64,000 nucleotides of DNA, from NCBI RefSeq assembly GCF_900105905.1, contig NZ_FNSV01000005.1, positions 4,960,001-5,024,000 of the forward strand, read 5' to 3'. The notes beneath the pieces were generated by a model. It saw only the letters and a list, made by a program, of their open reading frames with translations, made no database searches and had not been told where the DNA came from. Within the stretch, counting starts at the first letter, position 1. Every line of letters begins with the position of its first letter. This document shows positions 40,847 to 51,420 of the stretch, in pieces. The DNA is from Rhodococcus koreensis. Its GTDB lineage: Bacteria; Actinomycetota; Actinomycetes; Mycobacteriales; Mycobacteriaceae. The translations under genes and the position numbers were made by a program.

Positions 40847-41757
40847 CCGAAGCTCGCGCGGAGCTGCAGGGTGCGCACCGCGATGACGGCGAGCGGCACC
40901 AGCACCACGACGCCGAGGCAGACCCAGCCGACGGTGACGGCCTTCTCCCGGTTGTTCCCGGCGCCCAGCAGCTGAGGCCCGTAGAGGATCGCCGCAGTGG
41001 CCGCGGCTCCGGCGACCAGGCCGCCGAGATGCCCCCACAGTGAGATGCCGGGGATGGTGATGCTGATGATCACGTTGATGGCGATCACCGAGATCACCGG
41101 CGCCGGACTGCGTCGCAGCCTCAGGAGGATGACCGCCTGCGCGCCCATCAGCCCGAAGACGGCGCCCGACGCACCCGCGGTGACCGCGTGCAGCTGGAAC
41201 AGCATCACCGCGGCGGAACCGCCGAGGATCGACGCGAAGTACACGAAGGCGTAGCGGGCGCGGCCGAGGACCAGTTCGGTGTCGCGGCCGATGATCCACA
41301 GCGCGAACATGTTGACGGCCAGGTGGATGAGACCGAAGTGCAGGAATCCGCTGCCGATCACGCGGACGAACTGACCGTCCACGACAGCGGGTGGGAACAG
41401 CGCCCAGTCGGCGAAGAGCGTCGATCCCGCCTGGTTCTGCATGATGCTGCGGGACTGCGCCGCGGTGATCAGGAAGATGCCGACGTTCGCGGCCATCAGG
41501 ATGTACGTCACCAGCGGCACCGCACGCTGCGTGGTCACGGCGCCTGCGACGTTGCGGACCGCGCGGACGTCACGCTGCCCGGCGGCGACACAGTCGACGC
41601 ACTGGTAGCCGACTGCGGCTTCACGCAGGCATTCGGGACACGCGGGGCGACCGCACCGATTGCACGACAGTGCAGTGGGGCGATCGGGGTGGCGGACGCA
41701 CCGCGGCTGGGGCGGAGTGCCCTCGTTCGCGGCACCGCCCCAGCCGGGGTTGGTCAT
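40840..41757 (-). CDS. Rhomboid family intramembrane serine protease
   Basis: A 305-residue protein. The N-terminal 65 residues hold a zinc-ribbon-like region with eight Cys/His ligands (CVRHPDRPTALSCNRCGRPACPECL, then YQCVDC). The rhomboid domain has six or more membrane segments, with the catalytic serine in TAGASGAVFGLMG and the histidine in SLWGHLGGLVAG. Rhomboids cleave transmembrane substrates; the target is unknown. Zinc-ribbon rhomboids are common in actinobacteria. The gene lies downstream of ppiA on the same strand (13-base gap), so they are probably co-transcribed. Confidence 0.92.
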   Translation of the reverse strand: MTNPGWGGAANEGTPPQPRCVRHPDRPTALSCNRCGRPACPECLREAAVGYQCVDCVAAGQRDVRAVRNVAGAVTTQRAVPLVTYILMAANVGIFLITAAQSRSIMQNQAGSTLFADWALFPPAVVDGQFVRVIGSGFLHFGLIHLAVNMFALWIIGRDTELVLGRARYAFVYFASILGGSAAVMLFQLHAVTAGASGAVFGLMGAQAVILLRLRRSPAPVISVIAINVIISITIPGISLWGHLGGLVAGAAATAAILYGPQLLGAGNNREKAVTVGWVCLGVVVLVPLAVIAVRTLQLRASFGY

Positions 41758-41770
41758 GTGCTGCGGTTCC

Positions 41771-42298
41771 CTACGCGATGGTGACGCTGTTGATCACGAC
41801 CGGCTCGAGCGGACGGTCCGCGCGATCGGTGGCCGTGGTCGAGATGGCGTCGACGACCTTCTTCGACTCCTCGTCGACGACCTCACCGAAGATGGTGTGG
41901 CGACGGTTGAGGTGCGGCGTCGGGCCGGTGGTGATGAAGAACTGCGAACCGTTGGTTCCCGGGCCCGCGTTGGCCATGGCCAGGATGTAGGCGCGGTCGA
42001 ACTGCAGTTCCGGGTGGAACTCGTCGCCGAACTTGTAGCCCGGGCCGCCGGCGCCGGTGCCGGTGGGGTCGCCACCCTGGATCATGAATCCGTCGATGAC
42101 GCGGTGGAAGACGGCGCCGTCGTAGAACGGTCCGGAGTCGGTGCCACCGGCGTTGGCGGTGCTGTAGTCCTTCGAACCGTCGGCCAGGCCGACGAAGTTC
42201 TCGACGGTCTTGGGCGCGTGGTTGCCGAACAGCGCGATCTTGATGTCGCCGCGGTTGGTGTGCAGCGTTGCGGTTGCGGTCTGATGAGGTGAAGTCAC
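41771..42298 (-). CDS. ppiA: PpiA: cyclophilin-type peptidyl-prolyl isomerase
   Basis: A 175-residue cyclophilin. The active-site pattern is complete: VFHRVIDGFMIQGGDPTGTGAGG (Arg, Phe, Met and Gln of the binding pocket), LAMANAGPGTNGSQFFIT and HLNRRHTIFGEV. It lacks a signal peptide and should be cytoplasmic, although secreted forms have been reported in mycobacteria. It catalyses cis-trans isomerisation of prolyl bonds and is inhibited by cyclosporin in this family. GTG 42298 (VTSPHQTATATLHTNRGDI) is chosen as the family-like start. It is divergent from cwsA. Confidence 0.94.
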   Translation of the reverse strand: MTSPHQTATATLHTNRGDIKIALFGNHAPKTVENFVGLADGSKDYSTANAGGTDSGPFYDGAVFHRVIDGFMIQGGDPTGTGAGGPGYKFGDEFHPELQFDRAYILAMANAGPGTNGSQFFITTGPTPHLNRRHTIFGEVVDEESKKVVDAISTTATDRADRPLEPVVINSVTIA

Positions 42299-42398
42299 AC
42301 CACCATGTTGCCATTGTGCGGTTCCGCGTGGTTCCGCCGCCGTGACTCGAGTACTTCGGATCGGTTCGTGCCGCCGGTTCTTGTGACAAAGTGGGGTC

Positions 42399-42938
42399 AT
42401 GACACGAGCGACGGAGTCCCTCACGCACCTGCTTCCGACCGAACGCGCCGAGCACCTGCAGGAGCAGGTGTCCGAACGAGTCGAGACCGCGCTGGCCCAC
42501 GTCGAGGATTCGGCTGTTCGGGTCAAGGAATCCGAGGCTGTCGATCAGGCCCTGCGCTGCGCGCGCTCGGCTGCGCTCGCCGCGGCCCGCGGCGCCGGGC
42601 AGGTCAGTGTGTTCCTCGGCAGGCAGGGGGCGTCGCTGGCGAAGAAGGGGTACGAACGCGCCCGGACCGCACCGGTGAAAGAGGTCGCCCAGGACGTCAT
42701 TCGTCCCCTCACCTCGACTGTTGCGCCGGTCGAGGAGAAGAAGTCGCGGAAGGGCCGTCGCGTCGCGATCATCGTGCTGATCGGTGCCGCTGTCGCCGGG
42801 GGCGCGGTGTTCTTCAAGAGCCGCCGCCGGGAGCAGCCGCGGGTGGCGTCCGCTCCCCCGAACCTGAGCGATATCGACAGCGCGGACACGCAGGAGGCCA
42901 CGCCGCCGACGGCGACGAAGCCCCTCGCGGCCAACTGA
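42399..42938 (+). CDS. cwsA: CwsA: cell wall synthesis and polarity protein
   Basis: A 179-residue protein with an N-terminal helical, amphipathic region (residues 1-110), a basic patch KKSRKGRR, one membrane segment (VAIIVLIGAAVAGGAVFF) and a short polar tail. Size, topology and position between ppiA and the tRNA-Ala/Ile pair match mycobacterial CwsA (Rv0008c), which interacts with CrgA and Wag31 at poles and septum. Sequence conservation in this family is low, so the assignment rests largely on synteny and layout. Confidence 0.8.
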   Translation: MTRATESLTHLLPTERAEHLQEQVSERVETALAHVEDSAVRVKESEAVDQALRCARSAALAAARGAGQVSVFLGRQGASLAKKGYERARTAPVKEVAQDVIRPLTSTVAPVEEKKSRKGRRVAIIVLIGAAVAGGAVFFKSRRREQPRVASAPPNLSDIDSADTQEATPPTATKPLAAN

Positions 42939-43077
42939 TCCGTCCTCCCCGACCGGCAGGGCGCGCGCTCGTGCGGTGTCGTCTGGCGTGCGGTCATGTC
43001 TTCGTTTCACGGCTTGTACCAGGGGTATCCCGCTGGTAGATGCGCACCAGCGCGAGGATCCGTTCCGAGGAGCAGAC

Positions 43078-43542
43078 ATGGCCGCCACACGTATCGCCCA
43101 CCGCATCGCCGTCGTCGCGTTTCCGCTCGCCGCCACCGCGGCCCTGCTCACGGCCGGGCCCGCCGGCGCCGACCCACCCCACCCCTTCGGCGGACCGGCC
43201 CTCACCATCGGATGTCCGAACCAGGGCAGTCTGATGTCGTTGACGGCGCTCACCGGGCAGTCCGGACCGGAGGCGGTCCCGCCGATCGCCGACGGCGACA
43301 TCCGGTTCGAGTCGCACCCCGCCGCGCCACCGATCCCGGCGGCCGCGCAGGTCACCGTCGCCTGGGTCAACACCGACAGCGGACGTTCGGGGATCGTGAA
43401 CCTCGGCGGCGTCTACCCGTTCCTGTCCGCGACGGTGAACACCGGCGTCGGGAACGTGGTGGCCACGGCGTTCGGGTCGATCAACTTCGGCAGCAGCCCG
43501 ATCTGCCAGGCGAACCCGGCCATCGGAACGTTCATTGCGTGA
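43078..43542 (+). CDS. Secreted protein of unknown function
   Basis: A 154-residue protein with a signal peptide (MAATRIAHRIAVVAFPLAATAALLTAGPAGA, cleavage near residue 31). The mature part of about 120 residues is beta-rich, with two cysteines (IGCPNQ and PICQAN) that probably form a disulfide. AQVTVAWVNTDSGRSGIVNLGG and TGVGNVVATAFGSINF look like strands of a small secreted domain. It belongs to no family I can name. GAGGAG lies before the ATG. It is absent from the matching M. tuberculosis segment, so it is part of an insertion between cwsA and the tRNAs. Its stop overlaps the convergent regulator gene by 11 bases. Confidence 0.72.
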   Translation: MAATRIAHRIAVVAFPLAATAALLTAGPAGADPPHPFGGPALTIGCPNQGSLMSLTALTGQSGPEAVPPIADGDIRFESHPAAPPIPAAAQVTVAWVNTDSGRSGIVNLGGVYPFLSATVNTGVGNVVATAFGSINFGSSPICQANPAIGTFIA

Positions 43543-44503
43543 ATTCGGCTGTGTGGCAGCCGAACCGGCGACGGTAATCGCCGGGCGCGAGGCCGACCAC
43601 CCGGTTGAAGTGGTGGCGCAGCAGCGCACCGGAACCGAATCCGGTGCGTCTCGAGATCGCCTCGAGACCGAGGTCGGTGCCCTCGAGTAGCTGCCGCGCG
43701 TAGAGCACGCGCTGCGTCGTCAGCCACTTCACCGGGGTGGTGCCCGTCTCGGCCGCGAACTTGCGCGCGAACGTCCGCGTCGACATGGACGAGCGGGCCG
43801 CGAGCTCGTCGATCGTGTGCGGCAACTCGAGGTTTTCGCTCATCCACGCCATCGTTTCGCTCAGGCTGTCCGACGTGCACGCGACCACCGGCTGCTCGAT
43901 GAACTGCCGCTGCCCGCCGTCGCGTTGTGGCGGCACGACCATCCGGCGGGCGATCGTGTTGGCCACCGTGGAACCGAGCTCCCGGCGCACCACGTGCAGG
44001 CAGGCGTCGATGCCCGCCGCGGTGCCTGCGCTGGTGACGAGGTTGCCCTCGTCGACGAACAGGACGTCGGGGTCGACCACCGCGGTCGGGAACCGGGCGG
44101 CCAGTTCCTCGACGTACCCCCAGTGAGTGGTGCACTTGCGCCCGTCCAGCAGTCCCGCCTCGCCGAGCAGGAACGCACCGGAGCACAGGCTGAGGACCGT
44201 GGCACCGGCCTCCGCGGCCGCGCGCACGGCGTCGAGCGCCTCGTCCGGAAAGCCGGACTGCGCCCCCGGCGGCGGGACCACGACGAGATCCGCGTCGCGC
44301 AGCGAGTCCAGCCCGTACTCGGCGGAGAGCGTCAGCCCCGGGGTGATCGATGCGAGTGGTTCGCCGGGGCAGATCCCGCAGATCCGGAAATCGAATGCCG
44401 GCACCCCGTGTTCGGTGCGGTCGATTCCGAACACCTCGCAGACCACACCGAACTCGAACATCGACACCCGGTCGAGGAGGAGTGTCGCGACCTTGGAGAT
44501 CAT
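43532..44503 (-). CDS. GlxA-type transcriptional regulator (DJ-1/PfpI plus AraC domain)
   Basis: A 323-residue regulator. The N-terminal DJ-1/PfpI-like domain (residues 1-190) has the elbow VLSLCSGAFLLGEAGLLDG and the THWGYVEELAARFP motif typical of GlxA/FtrA regulators. The C-terminal AraC domain includes IDELAARSSMSTRTFARKF and GFGSGALLRHHFNRVVG. Such regulators control amino acid, amine or one-carbon genes in other bacteria; the inducer here is unknown. GGGGG precedes the ATG. It lies downstream of the chorismate mutase on the same strand. Confidence 0.88.
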   Translation of the reverse strand: MISKVATLLLDRVSMFEFGVVCEVFGIDRTEHGVPAFDFRICGICPGEPLASITPGLTLSAEYGLDSLRDADLVVVPPPGAQSGFPDEALDAVRAAAEAGATVLSLCSGAFLLGEAGLLDGRKCTTHWGYVEELAARFPTAVVDPDVLFVDEGNLVTSAGTAAGIDACLHVVRRELGSTVANTIARRMVVPPQRDGGQRQFIEQPVVACTSDSLSETMAWMSENLELPHTIDELAARSSMSTRTFARKFAAETGTTPVKWLTTQRVLYARQLLEGTDLGLEAISRRTGFGSGALLRHHFNRVVGLAPGDYRRRFGCHTAEFTQ

Positions 44504-44553
44504 GCCCCCAGTCTAGTTGGCGATATCTTGCCGGACCATGTCGAAACGGTCAG

Positions 44554-45144
44554 TCATTCGCGGACTGCGCCGCAGATCGACACGAGCGCGCGGGCCAGCG
44601 TCGCCTGATGCAGTGCGTCGAGGCGCTGTTCGGCCGCCACCGCGACCGCGGCGTCGACGAGAGCGGGCACGCAGCCCGGACCCGCGAGCAGATCCTCCTG
44701 CTCACGCAACTGCAGGAGGATGTCCGTGTTCTGGCGGTCGATGATGGGACGGACCTGCGTCAGGTCGGGCCGGACGGTCGGCGCCGCGCCCGGCGCGACA
44801 CTCCACCAGGAGAACAGCGCGCGCTGCACAACCTTGTTGGCCTCGATCTGATCCCGGAAGATCTGCTGCACCCGCGGCGCGCTGAGGCCCTCGTCGGCGG
44901 CCTGGGTGGCGACCGCGCCCAGCACCTGCGCCTCGCGCGCGGGATCGTCGATCGGCGACGGCGTGCCCCACTTGGCGGCCGCGACCGTGTCCGCCGTGGC
45001 GAGGCGCAGCGACACCGCCAGGGCGATCGGTTGCAGCGGGCGGGTCTGCGCATTCGCGGGCGCGGCACCGGCCGCCGTCAGCATTCCGAGCATCGCCGCG
45101 GCCAGGACCGCTCGGCGGGCGAGTGCGGGCCGGGCCGTCGTCAT
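44554..45144 (-). CDS. Secreted chorismate mutase (AroQ gamma class)
   Basis: A 196-residue protein with a signal peptide (RRAVLAAAMLGMLTAAGAAPANA, cleavage near residue 32). The mature helical domain has LRLATADTVAAAKWGTPSPIDDPAREAQVL and FRDQIEANKVVQ, which carry the Arg, Lys and Glu residues of AroQ-type chorismate mutases, and two cysteines (GPGCVP, SICGAV) that likely form the disulfide seen in the secreted M. tuberculosis enzyme Rv1885c. It would convert chorismate to prephenate outside the cytoplasm, a reaction whose purpose there is unknown. It lies 19 bases downstream of the siderophore-interacting protein gene and probably shares its transcript. Confidence 0.88.
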   Translation of the reverse strand: MTTARPALARRAVLAAAMLGMLTAAGAAPANAQTRPLQPIALAVSLRLATADTVAAAKWGTPSPIDDPAREAQVLGAVATQAADEGLSAPRVQQIFRDQIEANKVVQRALFSWWSVAPGAAPTVRPDLTQVRPIIDRQNTDILLQLREQEDLLAGPGCVPALVDAAVAVAAEQRLDALHQATLARALVSICGAVRE

Positions 45145-45163
45145 GGTGCGAGTGTAGGGCCGG

Positions 45164-45997
45164 TCAGTCGTCCAGACCGGCGACTCCGCGTTTCCAGTAG
45201 CCCGTGAACAGCGACTCCATCCGGTCCTTGCTCCACGCGCGCAACGGCTTGATGTCGTTCGCCTCGCCGGCCGCGAACAGGAACGTGCGGCCGTCGGGCA
45301 GCGCGAGCGACTGCACCGTCGACGCCAGTGTGGACTCGCTGCCGTCGCGAACGAGCCACGTCACGTCCACGTCGTCGCGCGCGGCCAGCGGGTAGCCGTG
45401 CTCGACGGCGTCGTCGGTCTCGATCACGACGTGCGCCGACACTTCGGCCGGGGATTCGTCGAGCCACCGCGCGACCGCGGGAAGCGCGGTGGAATCGACG
45501 GCGAAGACGTAGTGGTCGAAGTTGTGGGCGAACGCCTTCGCGCCGGGCGGGCCGGCGATTGTCACGTCGTCGCCGATCTCGACCGTCGTCGCCCAGGACG
45601 ACGCGAGCCCGCCCTCGTGCAGCACGAAGTCCAGGTCGAGTTCGCGGGCGTCGGCGTCGTAGCGCCGGACGGTGTACTTCCGGCTGGTCGGGAGCGGTCG
45701 CGGCCAGTCGAGCATCATCGCGTCGTTCGCGACCGGGATGCGGCGGGTGCCGTCCGCATCGGGGAACACGATCTTCACGTGATCGTCGGCCTGATAGGTG
45801 TGGAACCCGTCCAGTCCGGGACCACCGATCGTCAGGCGCACCATGCGGGGCGTGAGGTACTCGCGCGCTCGGACCGTGACCGTGCGGACTCCGATCGGGT
45901 AACCGATGCGCGCGGTTCCCTCCCCCGTCCGGTGGTGCGACGCCACGCGGCTGCGCGGATCGAGACGGTCACGGGCTGCGGGATCGAGGGCGGTCAT
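45164..45997 (-). CDS. Siderophore-interacting protein (ferric-siderophore reductase, SIP family)
   Basis: A 277-residue flavoprotein of the SIP/ViuB family. The FAD-binding site SRKYTVRRYDADARELDLDFVLH and the phosphate loop GPPGAKAF are present. The C-terminal NAD(P)H domain ends in FAAGEANDIKPLRAWSKD, the family signature. It should release iron from imported ferric siderophores by reduction in the cytoplasm. An IdeR/DtxR-like box overlaps the start codon region, consistent with iron repression. There is no ribosome-binding site, and TACCCT lies 6 bases before the ATG. Confidence 0.92.
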   Translation of the reverse strand: MTALDPAARDRLDPRSRVASHHRTGEGTARIGYPIGVRTVTVRAREYLTPRMVRLTIGGPGLDGFHTYQADDHVKIVFPDADGTRRIPVANDAMMLDWPRPLPTSRKYTVRRYDADARELDLDFVLHEGGLASSWATTVEIGDDVTIAGPPGAKAFAHNFDHYVFAVDSTALPAVARWLDESPAEVSAHVVIETDDAVEHGYPLAARDDVDVTWLVRDGSESTLASTVQSLALPDGRTFLFAAGEANDIKPLRAWSKDRMESLFTGYWKRGVAGLDD

Positions 45998-46015
45998 GAA
46001 GTAAGGGTAACCTCA
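45997..46015 (-). promoter_or_regulatory. IdeR/DtxR-like iron box
   Basis: TGAGGTTACCCTTACTTCA matches the 19-base actinobacterial iron-box consensus (TTAGGTTAGSCTAACCTAA) at about 14 positions. It overlaps the probable -10 hexamer (TACCCT, 46004-46009) and the first base of the start codon, a good place for repression. Confidence 0.6.
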
Positions 46016-46091
46016 CTCGTAATGGGGTCCACACAGCAGTGTGCCCCGGACTCTTCCGAATCCGGGGCACACCGTTACTTCTTTCAACTTG

Positions 46092-46164
46092 TGGAGCCTA
46101 GGAGATTCGAACTCCTGACATCTGCCTTGCAAAGGCAGCGCTCTACCAACTGAGCTAAGGCCCC
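46092..46164 (-). tRNA. tRNA-Ala (TGC anticodon)
   Basis: The acceptor stem GGGGCCT pairs with AGGCTCC and includes the G3-U70 pair that identifies alanine tRNAs. The anticodon stem-loop CTGCC-TTTGCAA-GGCAG gives TGC. D and TPsiC arms are standard. CCA is not encoded (ACAA follows). Confidence 0.97.
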
Positions 46165-46256
46165 GTTACCTCGTGCCACACCTCGTTGCCGCGGAGCAAC
46201 TTGGTCAGTCCGATTGCCACCAGCACTCCGGCTCCCACGAACAGGAGGACCTTCAT
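46155..46256 (-). CDS. 33-residue membrane microprotein between the two tRNAs (possible DLW-39-like)
   Basis: A short ORF begins ATG AAG GTC with GAAAGG 8 bases upstream and encodes one hydrophobic segment (MKVLLFVGAGVLVAIGL), then TKLLRGNEVWHEVTGP. Its TAG stop lies within the 5' part of tRNA-Ala. Size, topology and the terminal VWxEVT pattern resemble the tiny DLW-39-type proteins encoded near gyrA and these tRNAs in many actinobacteria. The function is unknown. Translation would require a transcript that reads through from tRNA-Ile or starts between the tRNAs. Confidence 0.6.
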   Translation of the reverse strand: MKVLLFVGAGVLVAIGLTKLLRGNEVWHEVTGP

Positions 46257-46284
46257 GCGACTGACCTTTCACCGGCACCAGGAG

Positions 46285-46358
46285 TGGGCCTAGGAGGACT
46301 TGAACCTCCGACCTCTTCGTTATCAGCGAAGCGCTCTAACCGCCTGAGCTATAGGCCC
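46285..46358 (-). tRNA. tRNA-Ile (GAT anticodon)
   Basis: The acceptor stem GGGCCTA pairs with TAGGCCC. The anticodon stem-loop has CGCTGATAACG with anticodon GAT. D and TPsiC arms are standard. CCA is not encoded (ACTCC follows). The order gyrA, Ile, Ala is as in M. tuberculosis. Confidence 0.97.
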
Positions 46359-46416
46359 CTGAAGTCCGGAAACTCATCTCGCACAGTTCCCTGAACCGAG
46401 TCGGAAGATTACCCCA

Positions 46417-46446
46417 CCGGACCGGCAACTACCAAAACCGGTCCGG
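46417..46446 (-). terminator. Hairpin after the gyrA-DUF3566 operon
   Basis: Arms 46417-46425 and 46438-46446 form a perfect 9-bp GC-rich stem with a 12-base loop. It lies 44 bases after the DUF3566 gene stop on its strand and before tRNA-Ile. Confidence 0.55.
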
Positions 46447-46489
46447 CGAGACGCTCTTTTCCCAGCTCAGTCCCTATCGGTTTTCGCGT

Positions 46490-47892
46490 TCAGTCCCGGT
46501 CCGCGAGCGTCACTTCGACGCCCCCGACGAGGTCCGAACACAGGTTGTAGATGAACGCGCCGATCGTCGCCAGCGCGGTGAAGAGCACCATGTTGGCGAG
46601 ACCGATGACGGCGGCGTATCCGAAGACCTGCCCGGCCGTCACGAGCCCGTCAGAGCTCGACTCCGCGACGATATCGGTGAACGCGTTGTTCAACCGGTCC
46701 CACACGCCCATCCCGTCCAGGACGACGTACAGCAGACCGACGGCCACCATCCACACGAAGAACAGCGACACCGAGATCACGGACGAGATCTTCAGCGTCG
46801 ACCACGGGTCGATCTTGCGGACCTGCACCGACGCGCGGAGGGCCTCACCCTCCTCGACCCGCTGCGGGGCCACGGCGATCTTCGGCTGCTGACCTGTGGC
46901 CGCCGCCCCCGGCAGGGGGTGCTTGGCCTCGGACAGGTCCGGCATGTCCTTGGGGAGGACGTCCCGGTTGATGTGCCGGGTGGGTCCGTCGATCGCGGAC
47001 GCCTTCGCCTTCGCGGCCTCCCGCTGCGTCACGGCCCCCGCCGCGGCTGCGCCGGACACCGCACCGACCGCCGCGGTGGCAGCCGTCGAGGACGCTGCGC
47101 GATTGGTCTCCTGCTTCTGCGCGGGCTGACCCTTGGCGGGTGCGGACGAGTTCGCTGCCGGCGACTTCTGCGTGGGCACCGCCTGGGTGGGCACGGCCTG
47201 GGTGGGAGCACCCGGGTTCTGTCCGCCCTGCGGTCGCTGCCCCTGGGGTGCACCCTCGGGCTGCGACTTCTGCGGCGAGGTGGTCTGCGAACCGCCCGGG
47301 GCCTTCGCTGCCGCGGCACCCGCGGCCGCCGTTCCCGCACCGTTGGCCGGGTTCGGCTGCCCCTCCGGGTGCGAGGCCTGCTTGGCTCCTGCCCCGCCCT
47401 GCAGGGGCCGCTTCAGGTTGGTCTGCGGCTCACGCTGCATTCCCCGCTGCCACGGCGGTGCCTGATTTCCCCGGATGGACTCGGTGGGCGCACCACCCGC
47501 GGGAGCCCGGTTACCGGGAGCCTGCTGCGGCGGGGCCTGATGTCCGGGGGCCTGCTGGTTCGGAGCCTGACCCTGCTGCGGTGGCACGGACCGGCCCTGC
47601 GGGGTCTGCGTACGCGGACCCTGATGCTGGGGCGTCGACGGAGACCGGGTCGGATCGGCCGGAGCCTGCCGATCCGGTCTCGCATCGGGAGCACCGCCCG
47701 GCCGGGCAGCCGGCCCCGCCTGAGCGGGGCCACGACCGGCTGACGCCTGCGGCCCCTGCGGCGCGGAACCCTGCTGCGGGTTCGGTCGCGCCGACCCGTT
47801 CTCGGGAGTCCGGGAGGCCTGCTGGTCGGGTCGCGCCTGATTGGCGGAACCCGGGTTCTGCCGGTCACTGCCTGGCTGGTTGGGAGTGCTCA

Positions 47893-47893
<1 letters not shown>
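46490..47893 (-). CDS. DUF3566 membrane protein with long disordered N-terminus (Rv0007-like)
   Basis: A 467-residue protein. Residues 1-330 are low-complexity and rich in Pro, Gln, Gly and Ala, with no hydrophobic segment. The C-terminal DUF3566 domain has two membrane segments (ISSVISVSLFFVWMVAVGLLYVVL and AAVIGLANMVLFTALATIGAFIYNL). This is the counterpart of Rv0007, always next to gyrA in actinobacteria; its role is unknown, although an association with the division or polar growth machinery is plausible. GTG 47893 shares one base with the gyrA stop (TAGTG), so it is probably coupled to gyrA. Confidence 0.88.
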
Positions 47894-50415
<2,522 letters not shown>

Positions 50416-50566
50416 GAGCTCCTTCTTCTACTCGGCTTGACGTCTCCTCGCGGACTCGCGGTCCAGCACGACGTCGCGCAACCACCCGAGTCTATAGGTG
50501 CAGGTCAGCTATGAGGGTGAAGGACTCGGGTGCGCCCGGGAATCGGTGCCGCAGGAGTCGCCCGAT

Positions 50567-51409
50567 CTACTGGAGTTCGAGCTCCCTGCCCTGCGTTTCG
50601 GCGGCGAGGGATTCGGCGGCGAGCATGTCGGCCTCGAGTTCGAGCTCGGCGGCGACGCGGTCGGGCGCCATCAGCAGGGCGGTGATCGGGATGGTGACCA
50701 CCAGCATGCCCAGCACGAAGACGGGGAACAGGATCGAGAACACCTCGAGGCCGTCCGGACGAGCCACGGCCTGGTCGACGGCAGCGCTCAGCCCGAACAC
50801 CCCGGTGTAGTGCATGGCCACCAGTCCGGCGGCCACGACCACCGACGCCACCAGCCGCAGCGTGCGCGACTCGAGGGCCGAGATGGACCACATGATTCCG
50901 GCGCCGACGACGAGGCCGATCACCGCCGACGCCGAGGTCAGCAGGATGTCGGAGTTCACCGAACCCTGGATCTCGAGGGAGGCGACGATCGCGAGGTCCA
51001 TTCCGGTGAACCCGATGCCGAGGAGCACCGCACCACCTGCGAGGCGGCCGATCTCCACCGTTGCACTCGGCAGCCGGTGCTTCGTCGGCGGCGGGCTGAT
51101 GATCAGCAACGCCACCGCGGCGGCCGCGACGGGCACGGCGAACGAGATCACGATCCACAGGACGTCGTAGCGCACCACGCTGCCGTAGACCTCGAACCCG
51201 ACCATCGCGATGTAGTGCGGCAGCCACGCGCCGATACCGCCGATGGACAGCGCGCCCCACGCCAGCCACAGGTACCGCTGACTCGGGTTCGGCGCGGTCA
51301 CCGCCTTGCGGGCGCTGGCGATACCGACGAAGACGCCGATGAACGACGTGACCGCGGCGAGGCCGATGATCCACGTGCCCATGGAGAAGTGCTGCAACTC
51401 GTCCGACAT
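50567..51409 (-). CDS. MHYT-domain membrane sensor protein
   Basis: A 280-residue protein with about seven membrane segments. The MHYT motifs are seen as GAWLPHYIAMVGF, a weaker GFTGMDLAIV, and AMHYTGVFGL; the MHYT domain is thought to bind a metal and sense oxygen, CO or NO. No GGDEF, EAL or kinase domain follows, only a short charged helix at the C-terminus (AAELELEADMLAAESLAAE). It lies 11 bases downstream of the conservon GTPase gene and probably belongs to the same operon, where it could supply a second sensory input. Confidence 0.85.
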   Translation of the reverse strand: MSDELQHFSMGTWIIGLAAVTSFIGVFVGIASARKAVTAPNPSQRYLWLAWGALSIGGIGAWLPHYIAMVGFEVYGSVVRYDVLWIVISFAVPVAAAAVALLIISPPPTKHRLPSATVEIGRLAGGAVLLGIGFTGMDLAIVASLEIQGSVNSDILLTSASAVIGLVVGAGIMWSISALESRTLRLVASVVVAAGLVAMHYTGVFGLSAAVDQAVARPDGLEVFSILFPVFVLGMLVVTIPITALLMAPDRVAAELELEADMLAAESLAAETQGRELELQ

Positions 51410-51420
51410 GTTTCGAATCC

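Noticed and set aside
42939..46090. A mobile element at the tRNA-linked insertion.
   Set aside because: No transposase, integrase, inverted repeats or duplicated tRNA end was found.
46168..46278. A longer ORF across both tRNA genes on the minus strand.
   Set aside because: It reads through tRNA-Ala in a frame that gives a typical tRNA-derived false product (LAQLVERCLCKADVRSSNL).
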